From Mobilibacterium timonense (lineage in GTDB: Bacteria > Bacillota > Clostridia > Peptostreptococcales > Anaerovoracaceae): a DNA stretch of 64,000 bases. The position numbers and the translations under genes were made by a program. The first letter of the stretch is position 1. The number at the start of each line of letters is the position of its first letter. Location of the stretch: contig NZ_FUHN01000008.1 of assembly GCF_900155555.1 (NCBI RefSeq), positions 442,117-506,116 on the forward strand. The letters are read 5' to 3'. Positions 8,460-17,163 of this stretch are shown here, piece after piece. The notes below the pieces were generated by a model, which searched no databases, was not told the origin of the DNA, and worked only from the letters and a program-made list of their open reading frames with translations.

Positions 8460-9161
8460 CTATTTTTCCGGCAAAAAGTCCTCCGGGCCGTATTTCAGCA
8501 GCGGGTCGAACTCCTCACGGCCGAAGATACCGATGTATTCATCGGAGGCTTTTCTGATGATGTCCTCCGCCTCTTCCGGAAAAGCGTCTCTTATAGCTCC
8601 GGTGATCGTGTTGTAGATGTGTGCGGTGTGATACTCGAAATCCTTCATGCAGGACGTTCCGAGCTGGGCTTTTTTTGACCTGACTTTCTCCTGGTCATTC
8701 TTGCTGAGCGGCTGTGTCCAGTTGAAAACGCACTTCTCTCCGCCCCAGCTCATGGTCGGGTACTCCGGAAGACATTTGAAGTCCGGGTCGAAGCCCTCGT
8801 ACACCGCCTTATCCACGTTCACGCAGTAGTCGCGGCCGTACTCCAGAAGACCGTACTTTCTCCAGGCGTCGCACCATGCGCACTTAGAGATATAAGTCTT
8901 GTACTCCGGTTCGTTCTCCAGGGTGCCGAACTCCATCTGGCCGTCGTAGTCCGGCTTCCATTCTCCATAGGCCTGATTCGTCCAAAGGGCGATCGGGTCC
9001 CCGTTGGCCCTGGCGTTGGCCGCCATCCGCCGGCCGCGCTCCTTGCCGTACTGGATCATCCCCTGCTGGATGACGTGACGCCCGAGCTCTCCCTTTTCAA
9101 GAACGGTGTACTTGCAGAGAAGAGCGAACATCACCGCCTGATTTTCGATCCTCATAGTCAT
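8460..9161 (-). CDS. L-2-amino-thiazoline-4-carboxylic acid hydrolase family protein
   Basis: The 233-residue product matches the pattern of the ATC hydrolase-like family: YGKERGRRMAANARANG early, then a CAWCDAWRKYGLLEYGRDYCVNVDKAVYEGFDPDF block rich in Cys, Trp and Tyr. The family takes its name from an enzyme that opens the thiazoline ring in bacterial L-cysteine formation, but most clostridial members are uncharacterised, so the substrate is uncertain. The start at 9161 (MTMRIENQ) was chosen because GGGAGGTGAT lies directly before it; the longer form from 9194 lacks such a site. Confidence 0.68.
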   Translation of the reverse strand: MTMRIENQAVMFALLCKYTVLEKGELGRHVIQQGMIQYGKERGRRMAANARANGDPIALWTNQAYGEWKPDYDGQMEFGTLENEPEYKTYISKCAWCDAWRKYGLLEYGRDYCVNVDKAVYEGFDPDFKCLPEYPTMSWGGEKCVFNWTQPLSKNDQEKVRSKKAQLGTSCMKDFEYHTAHIYNTITGAIRDAFPEEAEDIIRKASDEYIGIFGREEFDPLLKYGPEDFLPEK

Positions 9162-9201
9162 CAGATCACCTCCCGTTTCGAATGTTTTGATCATGCTTTT
9201 G

Positions 9202-9251
9202 AAAAAAGGGCGTTTCGTAACGACTCAGATCACGTCGATGCGAAACGTCCC
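9202..9251 (-). terminator. Intrinsic terminator after ddl
   Basis: On the minus strand GGGACGTTTCG pairs with CGAAACGCCC, with an inner CGAC/GTCG stem, followed by TTTTTTC. It lies between ddl and the hydrolase gene and overlaps the hydrolase upstream region. Confidence 0.8.
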
Positions 9252-9268
9252 CGCGTCACTGTGTCGTG

Positions 9269-10345
9269 CTATTTCCAGGTACTGTGTTCTTCCATCGCCA
9301 GCTCTATCAGGCTGTCCAGAAGCTGCGGCTGCGGCAGCCCCATGTCCTCCCACAGCATCGGGTACATGCTGATGTTGGTGAATCCCGGAAGGGTATTGAT
9401 CTCGTTGAAGACGATCTCACCCTCGTTGCTGTAGAAGAAGTCCACGCGGGCCAGTCCCCTGCAGTCCATGGCCTTGTATATGGCCACGGCGTACTCCCGG
9501 ATCCTGTTGATAGTCTCCTCTGGCAGGTCGTCCACTACTCTGGTCGTGGACTTCGGGTTGTTGTACTTTGCATCGTAGGTGTAGAACTCCTCGCCCGCCA
9601 GGATCTCGCCGACGCGGCTGGCCTTCGGATCGTAGTTGCCGAGGACGGCACACTCGATCTCCCTGCCGACGATCGCCTCCTCCACGAGTACCTTGGTGTC
9701 GTACTTGAAGGCCTCGGCAACGGCTTTTCTCAGGGACTCAGCGTCCTTCGCCTTGGAGGCACCGACCGAGGATCCCACGGAGGAAGGCTTCACGAAAAGA
9801 GGGAACTTCCCGTTGTGGGCGGTGAGCGCGTTCATCACCTCTCCCTCAGGGTCCTCCTTGTAGCTGTGGTACTGGAGCACGCAGTGCTTCGCCTGCCTCA
9901 CCCCGGTGGTCGCCGCAAGCACCTTGGTTATGGTCTTGTCCATGGAATTCGCCATGGCTGCCACTCCGGATCCCACGTACGGGATCTCCGCCAGCTCCAT
10001 GAGCCCCTGGATGTCTCCATCCTCTCCGTGTGCGCCGTGGAGCACAGGGATCACGCAGTCGATGTGCTTCGTCTCCGCCCTGTCTTCGCTGTCAAAAACA
10101 AGAAGACCGTGCACCACAGGATCGTGAGGGAAGACCACCTGACGGTTTTCCGGGTCTTTTTCCCAGCTGCCGTCGGCGATGGCCTCATATCCTGCCTCCG
10201 TCATGTACCATCTGCCTTCCTTGGTTATGCCGACTCTGCACACGTTGTACTTGTCCTTGTCCAGAGCCTTCAGCACGTTTACAGCTGAGTGCCTCGATAC
10301 CTCGTGCTCCGGTGATTTTCCTCCGAAAATAACTGCGATTTCCAT
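9269..10345 (-). CDS. ddl: D-alanine--D-alanine ligase
   Basis: Joins two D-alanines with ATP for peptidoglycan precursor synthesis in the cytosol. The 358-residue product has the ATP-grasp layout: VIFGGKSPEHEVS at the N-terminus, LHGAHGEDGDIQGLMELAEIPYVG, the glycine loop KPSSVGSSVGASKA, and the metal-binding FNEINTLPGFTNISMYP near the end. The omega-loop reads FYTYDAKYNN, the AKY pattern of D-Ala-D-Ala ligases rather than the pattern of vancomycin-type D-Ala-D-Lac ligases. An AGGAG site lies 10 nt before the ATG at 10345. Confidence 0.95.
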   Translation of the reverse strand: MEIAVIFGGKSPEHEVSRHSAVNVLKALDKDKYNVCRVGITKEGRWYMTEAGYEAIADGSWEKDPENRQVVFPHDPVVHGLLVFDSEDRAETKHIDCVIPVLHGAHGEDGDIQGLMELAEIPYVGSGVAAMANSMDKTITKVLAATTGVRQAKHCVLQYHSYKEDPEGEVMNALTAHNGKFPLFVKPSSVGSSVGASKAKDAESLRKAVAEAFKYDTKVLVEEAIVGREIECAVLGNYDPKASRVGEILAGEEFYTYDAKYNNPKSTTRVVDDLPEETINRIREYAVAIYKAMDCRGLARVDFFYSNEGEIVFNEINTLPGFTNISMYPMLWEDMGLPQPQLLDSLIELAMEEHSTWK

Positions 10346-10462
10346 TTTTTCAATACTCCTGTTCCGCGGGCCAGCGTGCCGGATATCGAGTGATGCCGTG
10401 GCATGCGATCTTCTGACCGCACGAGCCGCAACACGCCTGCCGGCAAAAGCCCTTTTTCCATA

Positions 10463-12949
10463 TTATTTATTTTTCAAAGCGATGATTACTCTGTCCTTGT
10501 TGTCCAGATCCTTGATGATCCTGGCGCCGTCGAAGTCGCCTCCCTGGCCAAGTATGGTCACCACGTCCACCGCCTGGTCGTAGCCGATCTCAAGGGCGAG
10601 GACACCGTGGGACACCAGGTGAGCCCCGGCCTCCTTCGCGATCCTGCGATAGATCGTCAGGCCGTCTTTTCCTCCGTCGAGAGCCCTTCGCGGCTCGTGG
10701 TCCCTGACCTCAGGCTGCAGGGTCTCGATGACATCCGATTTGATATAAGGCGGATTGCAGACGATGACGTCGAACTTTTTCCAGCCCGGGAGTGCGTCAA
10801 AAAGGTCTCCCGTCACGAAGGTGCACCTCTGGAAAACACCGTTCAGCTGAGCGTTGTCCATAGCCACGCTGATGGCCTCGGTGCTGATGTCCGCCATGGT
10901 GACCTGGGCGTCCGGCCTTTCGTATGCCAGCGATACCCCGATGGCGCCGCTGCCGGTGCACATGTCGAGGATCTCCGGTTTTTCCAGCTCCCTGCCCTTG
11001 ATCACTCCGAGGACCTGCTCCACCAGCACCTCGGTGTCCTGGCGAGGTATGAGCACGTATTCGTTCACCCGGAAAGGCAGCCCCATGAACTCCTGCACAC
11101 CGATTATGTACTGGAGCGGCTCGCCGTGGAGGCGGCGCTCGATCATCTTCTCGTATTCCTTGATGGCCAGGTCGTCCAGGACCTCGTCCCTGCGGAGGAT
11201 TATGTCCTTGTCGGAAAAGCCGAAGACATATCTGAAGATCTCCGTGGCGTCGTGGCGGCCGTTTTCCACGAACATAAGCTCCTGGCGTCCGTACTTCAGG
11301 GCATTCCGCACGGTGCGGTGATCCTGCCCGTACCGGGTCGCCTTCACTTTCATGTAGCTCTCCCGGCGGTTCTTGTCGGCGATCTCCCGCTCTGCCGCTG
11401 CAGCGAACTCCATGGCGCTGGCGGAAGCCTCAGGCAATTTGCTTTCTTTTTTCGCTTTCTTTATAGCTTCCTCAGATTCAGTGGCGGCATCGCTCACGGC
11501 CTGGCGCATCTTCTCGGCCATCTTCCTGGCGCCTTTGGACTCATTCCCGAATACGGCGTCCAGCTGCATGGTCACGTCGCTGCGAGCAGGCTTCGGTGCT
11601 TGTTCAGGCGTCTGCTTCTCAGTGCCATGCTTTTCATCGGTTCTCGTCGGTATCTGTGCAGGTCTGCGGGCAGGGTCAGCTGTGGCCTGCGCCCTTGCCG
11701 TCTCCTCTTCCTTCTTCTTCAGCCTTGCCTCAGCCTCGGCTATGGACCGGGCAAGAGCCTCGGCCTCTCCCTGGAGCTCGTACAGAGTCTCCCTGCGCTT
11801 CTTCGGATCCATCTTACTGAGCGGAGAGTCCTCATCGGCAGGCTTTGTGGTCACCGCCGATGCGGTCGCTCCACTGCTGTGTTTTCCTATGTAAAAGTCT
11901 TCTGGCTCTGCGCCAGCCGCGGCTGGCGAGTCAGGTGAAACTGCCGTTCCAGACGCTTCGTGTGCGCCATGGCGAGGTCCTGGTGCCGGTTCCGCATCCG
12001 TAGCACTGGAGGCCTCCTCTGTTGCTTGCGCAGCTGCGGCTGGCACCGTCTCTGCAGCCTTCAAATCGGACTTCTCGTCGACCTGTCCGTCTGACTTTTC
12101 GTCGACCTGTCCGTCGGACTTCTCTGATCCCGGAAGCTGAGCTATCTCCTCTGCCTCCTCTTCCTCAGGCTCGTGCTCTGTGAACTTCTTCTTAAGCCGC
12201 TCGAAGAACTCTGACAGCTTCCCCTTTGACTTCTCCAGCGTCTTCTGGGAGACCTCCTCCACGGTGTCAACCGCGTGGCCGATCATCTTCTCCGTTCTCG
12301 ACTCCGGCTCCTCGTCCAGGATCGGCGCACTGCGCTGGCGCTCCAGCATCTGGGTCACCATCTTGTCGGCCTGCTCCCGGCGGCGGCGGATCTCTTCCAT
12401 CTCTTCATCCATGCCGCCGGCCCTTGTCACTGATTTGTGATCGCCAGCCTGAAGGGCCGTGGTGGTCAGTGTTCCCATGCGGGTCATGGAGGTCCGGGCG
12501 GCCGCCTCTGCGGCCTTCGAGCCGATGAGGTCAAAGGCTTTTCCAGGTTTCCCTGGTCTTCCCGGCATTCCAGGCCTCTTCTTCCTCTGAGATTTGTAAA
12601 GCTGTGTGTTGTAGGCGAGGTCTTCCCTGCCTGCAGATCCCGCGGCGCCTGCGGTCTCTGATATTCCAGAGAGCACCGAGTTTCCGGCCACTCTGGTCCG
12701 GTCCTTATCCGAGCCGCTTGAAAAACTGTCCATCAGCTCGTCGTCGAACGTCCGCATCACGCCCAGGTGGTCATCATAGTCAGAGCTCTCCCCGGCCGCA
12801 TGGCTGCTGCCGGAAAAATCTTTTTCCTGAGTCGTCGCGCCTTGGCCTGCCTGAGCGCTGCTGTCCTCGGGCTCTTCCTCTCCCGCATTCCTGTCCAGCT
12901 CCTGGGTGAGCCATTCATCGATATCATATCCTTTTGTGACGTCATTCAT
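10463..12949 (-). CDS. prmC: Release-factor glutamine methyltransferase PrmC with a long N-terminal extension
   Basis: The last 283 residues (10463-11314) are a complete PrmC: helical N-domain (TVRNALKYGRQEL), IPRQDTEVLVEQVL, SAM-binding LDMCTGSGAIGVSLA and catalytic NPPY (residues 732-735). PrmC methylates the GGQ glutamine of release factors. Before it lie about 545 residues rich in Glu, Lys, Ala and Ser, with an 8-residue EKSDGQVD tandem repeat and no recognisable domain. Normal PrmC is about 280-290 residues. The ATG at 12949 has GAGGAGGG upstream and overlaps the DUF1385 stop. An in-frame ATG at 11353, preceded by GGGAG, could also yield a near-normal 293-residue PrmC. Confidence 0.85.
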   Translation of the reverse strand: MNDVTKGYDIDEWLTQELDRNAGEEEPEDSSAQAGQGATTQEKDFSGSSHAAGESSDYDDHLGVMRTFDDELMDSFSSGSDKDRTRVAGNSVLSGISETAGAAGSAGREDLAYNTQLYKSQRKKRPGMPGRPGKPGKAFDLIGSKAAEAAARTSMTRMGTLTTTALQAGDHKSVTRAGGMDEEMEEIRRRREQADKMVTQMLERQRSAPILDEEPESRTEKMIGHAVDTVEEVSQKTLEKSKGKLSEFFERLKKKFTEHEPEEEEAEEIAQLPGSEKSDGQVDEKSDGQVDEKSDLKAAETVPAAAAQATEEASSATDAEPAPGPRHGAHEASGTAVSPDSPAAAGAEPEDFYIGKHSSGATASAVTTKPADEDSPLSKMDPKKRRETLYELQGEAEALARSIAEAEARLKKKEEETARAQATADPARRPAQIPTRTDEKHGTEKQTPEQAPKPARSDVTMQLDAVFGNESKGARKMAEKMRQAVSDAATESEEAIKKAKKESKLPEASASAMEFAAAAEREIADKNRRESYMKVKATRYGQDHRTVRNALKYGRQELMFVENGRHDATEIFRYVFGFSDKDIILRRDEVLDDLAIKEYEKMIERRLHGEPLQYIIGVQEFMGLPFRVNEYVLIPRQDTEVLVEQVLGVIKGRELEKPEILDMCTGSGAIGVSLAYERPDAQVTMADISTEAISVAMDNAQLNGVFQRCTFVTGDLFDALPGWKKFDVIVCNPPYIKSDVIETLQPEVRDHEPRRALDGGKDGLTIYRRIAKEAGAHLVSHGVLALEIGYDQAVDVVTILGQGGDFDGARIIKDLDNKDRVIIALKNK

Positions 12950-13970
12950 CTTGACCCTCCTCGTACTCCGGCGGAACGCCGTCAACATCCGAATCTTCTT
13001 CCCCGACCACGCCGTCGACATCCGGCGCATCCGGGTCCACCAGCACTGCCTTCAGGGCTGTCATAGCTATCTCCACCTGGCTGTCTTCTGGCTCTGCCGT
13101 GGTGATCTTCTGGAAAAGAAGGCCTGGCACCGACAGCCAGCGAACTATCACGTTGTCGCTTCGGCCCGCCCAGCGCAACAGCTCGTAGCTGATGCCCGCG
13201 ATCACCGGTATCAGCAGGATCCTCGAGGCGATGCGCATGCCCAGACTTGGCCACCCCAGGAACGAGAACAGCAGCAGGCTCACGATCATCACGAACATGA
13301 GGAAGCTGGTGCCGCACCTCGGGTGGAGAGTCGGGAACTGCCTGGCGTTTTCCGGGACCAGCTCCAGTCCGCTCTCAAATGTGTGGATGGACTTATGCTC
13401 TGCCCCGTGGTACCGGAACATGGTGTCCACGTCGTCCATTCTTCGTATCGCAACGATATACAGCAGGAAAAGCAGTATTCTGAAGATGCCTTCTATCAGA
13501 TTCAGCGCGATGTCGCTGTGGATGAAGGCCCCAAGCCAGTTGACCGCCCAGGTCGGGAAGATCACGAATCCCAGCACCGTGATGGCGATGGCCAGGATCA
13601 CCGATATGGTGAGCATGACATTCCACGCCGCCCTTGGCCCGAATCTGTCGTTGAGCCAGTTTTCGAATCTCGTCGGCTCCTCCGTCTCCTCCTCAGGCAG
13701 GTACCTCTCCAGTATGTCCGCGGAGTCCATCAGCGTGCCCATTCCAGTAGCCAGGGACTGCACGAAGGACACCACCCCTCTCACGAGTGGGATCTTCCGC
13801 CAGCGCCCCGGCGGCTTCTGCTTTTCCGTTCGCAGATATACGTCTCCCCCGGGAAGCCGCATCGCCAGGGCCATCCTGTCCGGCCCCCGCATCATGACAC
13901 CGTCCATCACGGCCTGACCACCGATGGACGTAGGCTTGACTCCTGGGATAAAAATCTTTTTAAAATCCAT
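12942..13970 (-). CDS. DUF1385 family membrane protein (YqhQ-like)
   Basis: The 342-residue product shows DUF1385 hallmarks: GGQAVMDGVMMRGPDRMALAMR at the N-terminus, PLVRGVVSF, and a central FRYHGAEHKSIHTFE and LHPRCGTSFLMFVMIVS. Several hydrophobic helices lie near residues 115-165 and 220-265, so it is an integral membrane protein. The C-terminus is acidic. Genes of this family often sit beside rpmE, prmC and prfA in clostridia, as here. The molecular function is not established. It lies 9 bp after rho, and its stop codon overlaps the start of prmC. Confidence 0.88.
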   Translation of the reverse strand: MDFKKIFIPGVKPTSIGGQAVMDGVMMRGPDRMALAMRLPGGDVYLRTEKQKPPGRWRKIPLVRGVVSFVQSLATGMGTLMDSADILERYLPEEETEEPTRFENWLNDRFGPRAAWNVMLTISVILAIAITVLGFVIFPTWAVNWLGAFIHSDIALNLIEGIFRILLFLLYIVAIRRMDDVDTMFRYHGAEHKSIHTFESGLELVPENARQFPTLHPRCGTSFLMFVMIVSLLLFSFLGWPSLGMRIASRILLIPVIAGISYELLRWAGRSDNVIVRWLSVPGLLFQKITTAEPEDSQVEIAMTALKAVLVDPDAPDVDGVVGEEDSDVDGVPPEYEEGQDE

Positions 13971-13979
13971 ATACTCTCG

Positions 13980-15536
13980 CTATCTCCCCTGGCGCAGCTC
14001 CGTCTCCATTATATCGAGAAAATCCTGATTGCTCCTGGTGTGAGAGATGTTGTCGATAATGTCCTCTGTGACCTCTGCGGCATTGCCGTCCGCCATGGCC
14101 CTGCGCAGGAGGTTCATCACGGTCCACTCCTGAGGGCTCAGGAGGAGGTCCTCCCGGCGGGTGCTTGACCTGCTCAGGTCGATGGCCGGGAAGATCCGGC
14201 GCTCGGACAGCTTCCTGTCCAGTACCAGCTCCATGTTTCCCGTGCCCTTGAACTCCTCGAAGATCACGTCGTCCATCCTGCTGCCCGTGTCCACCAGGGC
14301 CGTGGCCAGGATCGTCACGCTTCCGCCCTCCTCGAGGTTTCTGGCAGTCCCGAAAAACTTTTTCGGCGGGTGCAGCGCCCCCGGGTCGAGTCCTCCAGAA
14401 AGTGTGCGGCCAGAGCTCGGCACCTCCATATTATACGCCCTCGCCAGCCTGGTGATGCTGTCCAGGAGGATCATCACGTCCTTGCCCTGCTCGGCCAGTC
14501 TCTTGGCGCGGCTGTTCACCATCTCGGCCACCTTCACGTGGTGAGCCGGCAACTCGTCGAATGTGGAATATATCACCTCTCCCCTGGTGAGTGACCTCTT
14601 CATATCCGTGACTTCCTCAGGTCTCTCGTCGATGAGGAGCACTATCAGCTCGATGTCAGGGTAGTTAGTCTCCACAGCGTTGGCGATCTTCTTGAGGAGC
14701 ACCGTCTTTCCTGCCTTAGGCTGGGCGACGATCAGGCCCCTCTGGCCTTTTCCGACCGGGGCGATGAGGTCCACGAGCCTGGTGGACAGCTCGATGCTGG
14801 TTGCCTCCAGCTTGATGCGCTCGTTTGGAAAAATCGGTGTCAGATCGTCGAAGTGAGGGCGGTTCCTGCACACTCCCGGGTCGTCGCCGTTTACGGTGTT
14901 CACGTAAAGGAGGGCGCCGAAGCGCTCGTCTCTGTGCGGCTTTCTCGAGATGCCGTTGATCTTGTCTCCCGTCTTGAGGCGGAAGCGGCGGATCTGGGCA
15001 GGTGAAACGTAGATGTCCTTATCTGAGGTCAGGAAGTTGTTGAACCTCAGGAATCCGAATCCTCCCTCGGCGATCTCCAGGATTCCCTCGACTACAGGGC
15101 GCTCCTCCTCGTTCTCCCTGTCGTTCTCTTTTTCGCGATCTTTTTCGTTTTCCTTATCTGTTTCCCTGCTGTTTTCCTTGTCGCTTGTATTTTCCTCCTC
15201 GTCGCCGGTCTCATCGTTTACCGTACTGGCATCTCCGGACTCGGCCGCAATGGCCACCTCCTCTCCAGCGGAAGCATCAGATATATCCTTAAGATCCTCA
15301 GCCCCGGCAGCGCCGTTCGCCTCGGTCTCATTGGCTGTCTCATCCGCCCCGGCCGTTTCGGACGCTTTCGGCTCCACCGGCTTCTTGCGCGGACGACCCC
15401 GGCGTTTCGCCGGCTTTTTTTCCTTTTTCTCGTCCTCGCTCTTCTCCACCGCCTCTGTCTTCTGCTCCTGAGCTTCCTTCAGCTCGGCCTCGGCAGCTGC
15501 GGTCTCGGTGTCCTTTTTCTTTCTAGCTGGTGCCAT
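13980..15536 (-). CDS. rho: Transcription termination factor Rho with atypical N-terminus
   Basis: An RNA-dependent ATPase helicase that ends transcription. The cold-shock RNA-binding domain starts near residue 146 ([18 protein letters not shown]). The Walker A is AQPKAGKT, the Walker B is [15 protein letters not shown], and the conserved [21 protein letters not shown] follows. The first 145 residues replace the usual helical Rho_N domain with low-complexity acidic and basic sequence, including an AT-hook-like KRRGRPRKK (about residues 44-52) and an [15 protein letters not shown] run. The 518-residue length is about 100 above the usual. The ATG at 15536 has GGAG upstream. It heads a block with DUF1385 and prmC. 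Confidence 0.95.
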   Translation of the reverse strand: MAPARKKKDTETAAAEAELKEAQEQKTEAVEKSEDEKKEKKPAKRRGRPRKKPVEPKASETAGADETANETEANGAAGAEDLKDISDASAGEEVAIAAESGDASTVNDETGDEEENTSDKENSRETDKENEKDREKENDRENEEERPVVEGILEIAEGGFGFLRFNNFLTSDKDIYVSPAQIRRFRLKTGDKINGISRKPHRDERFGALLYVNTVNGDDPGVCRNRPHFDDLTPIFPNERIKLEATSIELSTRLVDLIAPVGKGQRGLIVAQPKAGKTVLLKKIANAVETNYPDIELIVLLIDERPEEVTDMKRSLTRGEVIYSTFDELPAHHVKVAEMVNSRAKRLAEQGKDVMILLDSITRLARAYNMEVPSSGRTLSGGLDPGALHPPKKFFGTARNLEEGGSVTILATALVDTGSRMDDVIFEEFKGTGNMELVLDRKLSERRIFPAIDLSRSSTRREDLLLSPQEWTVMNLLRRAMADGNAAEVTEDIIDNISHTRSNQDFLDIMETELRQGR

Positions 15537-15708
15537 TCTCTACTCCGTTTCGTTCTTTCTGTTATTGCAAAAATCTTCTATTCTGTAGTCCTGATATGAT
15601 GATAACGCCCGACTGACCCGTTGAAATTCGCAAAAAACCGCTCTTTTGCTGGTATCAGTTCCTTCTTTTCCAAATCATGAGATCTCCGGGGAAAATTCTT
15701 CTTGGATC

Positions 15709-15827
15709 GATCCGGGTGACATCCGGATCCGTGGAAACCACCGGCAGGCCTCCGGTGGGATCTGCGCCTTCGGCAGATCGTTCATGGCTGGCGGGCCCGG
15801 ACCGGCTGCTCGCCTCGCTCCGGGCCC
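15709..15827. other. Array of four consecutive perfect hairpins between rho and aroB
   Basis: Hairpins: GATCCGG/CCGGATC (15709-15729), CCACCGG/CCGGTGG (15738-15758), GATCTGC/GCAGATC (15759-15779) and GGGCCCGGA/TCCGGGCCC (15793-15827). The first three have 7-bp stems and 7-nt loops; the fourth has a 9-bp stem and a 17-nt loop. The array is upstream of the predicted aroB promoter, so it could be part of a long rho leader or an independent RNA. The rest of the gene-free stretch 15537-15959 holds only short AT-rich DNA next to rho and the aroB promoter. Confidence 0.7.
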
Positions 15828-15860
15828 ACATAAGATCAGCGTTTCGGACGGGCCTTGTCT

Positions 15861-15889
15861 TTGCCAGACAAAACCCTTTGTGCTACTAT
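15861..15889 (+). promoter_or_regulatory. Predicted sigma-A promoter of aroB
   Basis: TTGCCA, a 17-bp spacer and TACTAT, about 70 bp before the aroB start codon. Confidence 0.55.
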
Positions 15890-15959
15890 CATTTATTATA
15901 CAAATATTAGTCGAATATTAAAGTATAACCCGTGAAAATTACAAGGAAATGAGGTGCTC

Positions 15960-17078
15960 ATGAAGGAACTGGACATCAGGGGCGACCGCCCTTACAAAAT
16001 GCTGATCGAACCCGGACTCCTCCCGGAGGCCGGAAAATATATCTCTCATGCTCCCGGAGGCAGCCGCGCCTTCGTGCTCACCGACTCCACGGTGGCGTCA
16101 CTGCCTTCCATGCCACTCGCCACCATATACAGATCGCTGACTGAGGCGGGATATCAGGTCTCCACCTGCCAGCTCCCTGCCGGCGAGTCCTCAAAAAATC
16201 CCACCGCCTACCTCGATGTCGTCTCCATGATGGCCGACCGCGGCCTTCAGCCCACTGACATACTGGTGGCCCTCGGAGGAGGCATGATCGGCGACCTCGG
16301 CGGCTTCGCTGCCGCCACATACATGCGCGGGATAAAATGCGTCCAGATCCCCACAACTTTCCTGGCCGCGGTGGACTCATCCGTCGGCGGCAAGACGGCC
16401 ATCGACCTCCCTCAGGGCAAAAACCTCATCGGTGCCTTCTGGGAGCCTTCCCTGGTTCTGTGCGACCCGGATCTCCTCCTCACCCTGCCGGCCACGGTAT
16501 TCATGGACGGCTGCGCCGAGACCATAAAATACGGCATCCTCAAGGATCCCGAGATCATCGCTCTTCTTCGTCAGGCCCTGGAAAAAATTCCTGAGCGTTC
16601 CGCGAAAACCAGTGACTCTGCCGATAACGCGACCGACCTCCTGTGCCAGGTCATCGCGAGAGCGGTCACCACAAAAGAATTCTATGTTCACGGTGACGTT
16701 ACCGATAAAGGAAAAAGAGGTTTCCTCAATCTCGGCCACCTCCTCGGACACGCGATAGAAGCCTGGAGCTGCTTCTCCCTGTCCCACGGCCAGTCCGTCG
16801 CCATGGGCATGGTTCTGGAGGCAAGGGGCTGCGCCGCTCTCGGCCTGACCTCTTCCGATACTGCCGACGAGATCCGTGAGCTCGTCAACGACTTCGGCTT
16901 CGCGATCGATCCACCTTGCACGGTCCAGGACATCCTGCCATATCTTGTTCACGACAAGAGGATCCGTAACAACAGCATCGGCCTGATCGTTCCTGATTCA
17001 ATTGGCAACTGCCACATGGAACCGTATCCCGCAGATGAGCTTGAAAAATTCGCCAGGCTGGGGTTCGGAGAGCAGTAG
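15960..17078 (+). CDS. aroB: 3-dehydroquinate synthase
   Basis: Converts DAHP to 3-dehydroquinate, the second step of the shikimate pathway, using NAD+ and a divalent metal. The 372-residue product contains the NAD site ALGGGMIGDLGGFAAATYMRG, IPTTFLAAVDSSVGGKTAID, the metal-binding glutamate in CAETIKYGIL, and the two-histidine block NLGHLLGHAIEAW. The ATG at 15960 is used because GAGG lies 5 nt upstream; a GTG at 15954 is within that site. It is the only plus-strand gene left of the origin, transcribed against replication, and no other aro gene is adjacent. Confidence 0.95.
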   Translation: MKELDIRGDRPYKMLIEPGLLPEAGKYISHAPGGSRAFVLTDSTVASLPSMPLATIYRSLTEAGYQVSTCQLPAGESSKNPTAYLDVVSMMADRGLQPTDILVALGGGMIGDLGGFAAATYMRGIKCVQIPTTFLAAVDSSVGGKTAIDLPQGKNLIGAFWEPSLVLCDPDLLLTLPATVFMDGCAETIKYGILKDPEIIALLRQALEKIPERSAKTSDSADNATDLLCQVIARAVTTKEFYVHGDVTDKGKRGFLNLGHLLGHAIEAWSCFSLSHGQSVAMGMVLEARGCAALGLTSSDTADEIRELVNDFGFAIDPPCTVQDILPYLVHDKRIRNNSIGLIVPDSIGNCHMEPYPADELEKFARLGFGEQ

Positions 17079-17096
17079 AAATACAGTAGAAATAAC

Positions 17097-17125
17097 GAAG
17101 GGAATTGCCGCCGGCAATTCCCTTC
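17097..17125. terminator. Shared hairpin between convergent aroB and the LTA-synthase-like gene
   Basis: A perfect 13-bp stem (GAAGGGAATTGCC with GGCAATTCCCTTC) has a 3-nt loop. Both flanks are only moderately T-rich, so it is probably a weak bidirectional terminator for the two converging genes. Confidence 0.6.
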
Positions 17126-17163
17126 CTATAATCACTATTTCGCAATGTATTAAGCTCTTCTTT

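Noticed and set aside
10403-11938. A 511-codon open frame on the plus strand opposite prmC
   Set aside because: Antisense to the methyltransferase core with its NPPY motif; composition is that of a shadow.
15730-15800. A T-box riboswitch upstream of aroB, suggested by a GGTGG motif
   Set aside because: The GGTGG falls in a simple perfect hairpin, the rest of the T-box consensus is missing, and the element lies upstream of the predicted aroB promoter.
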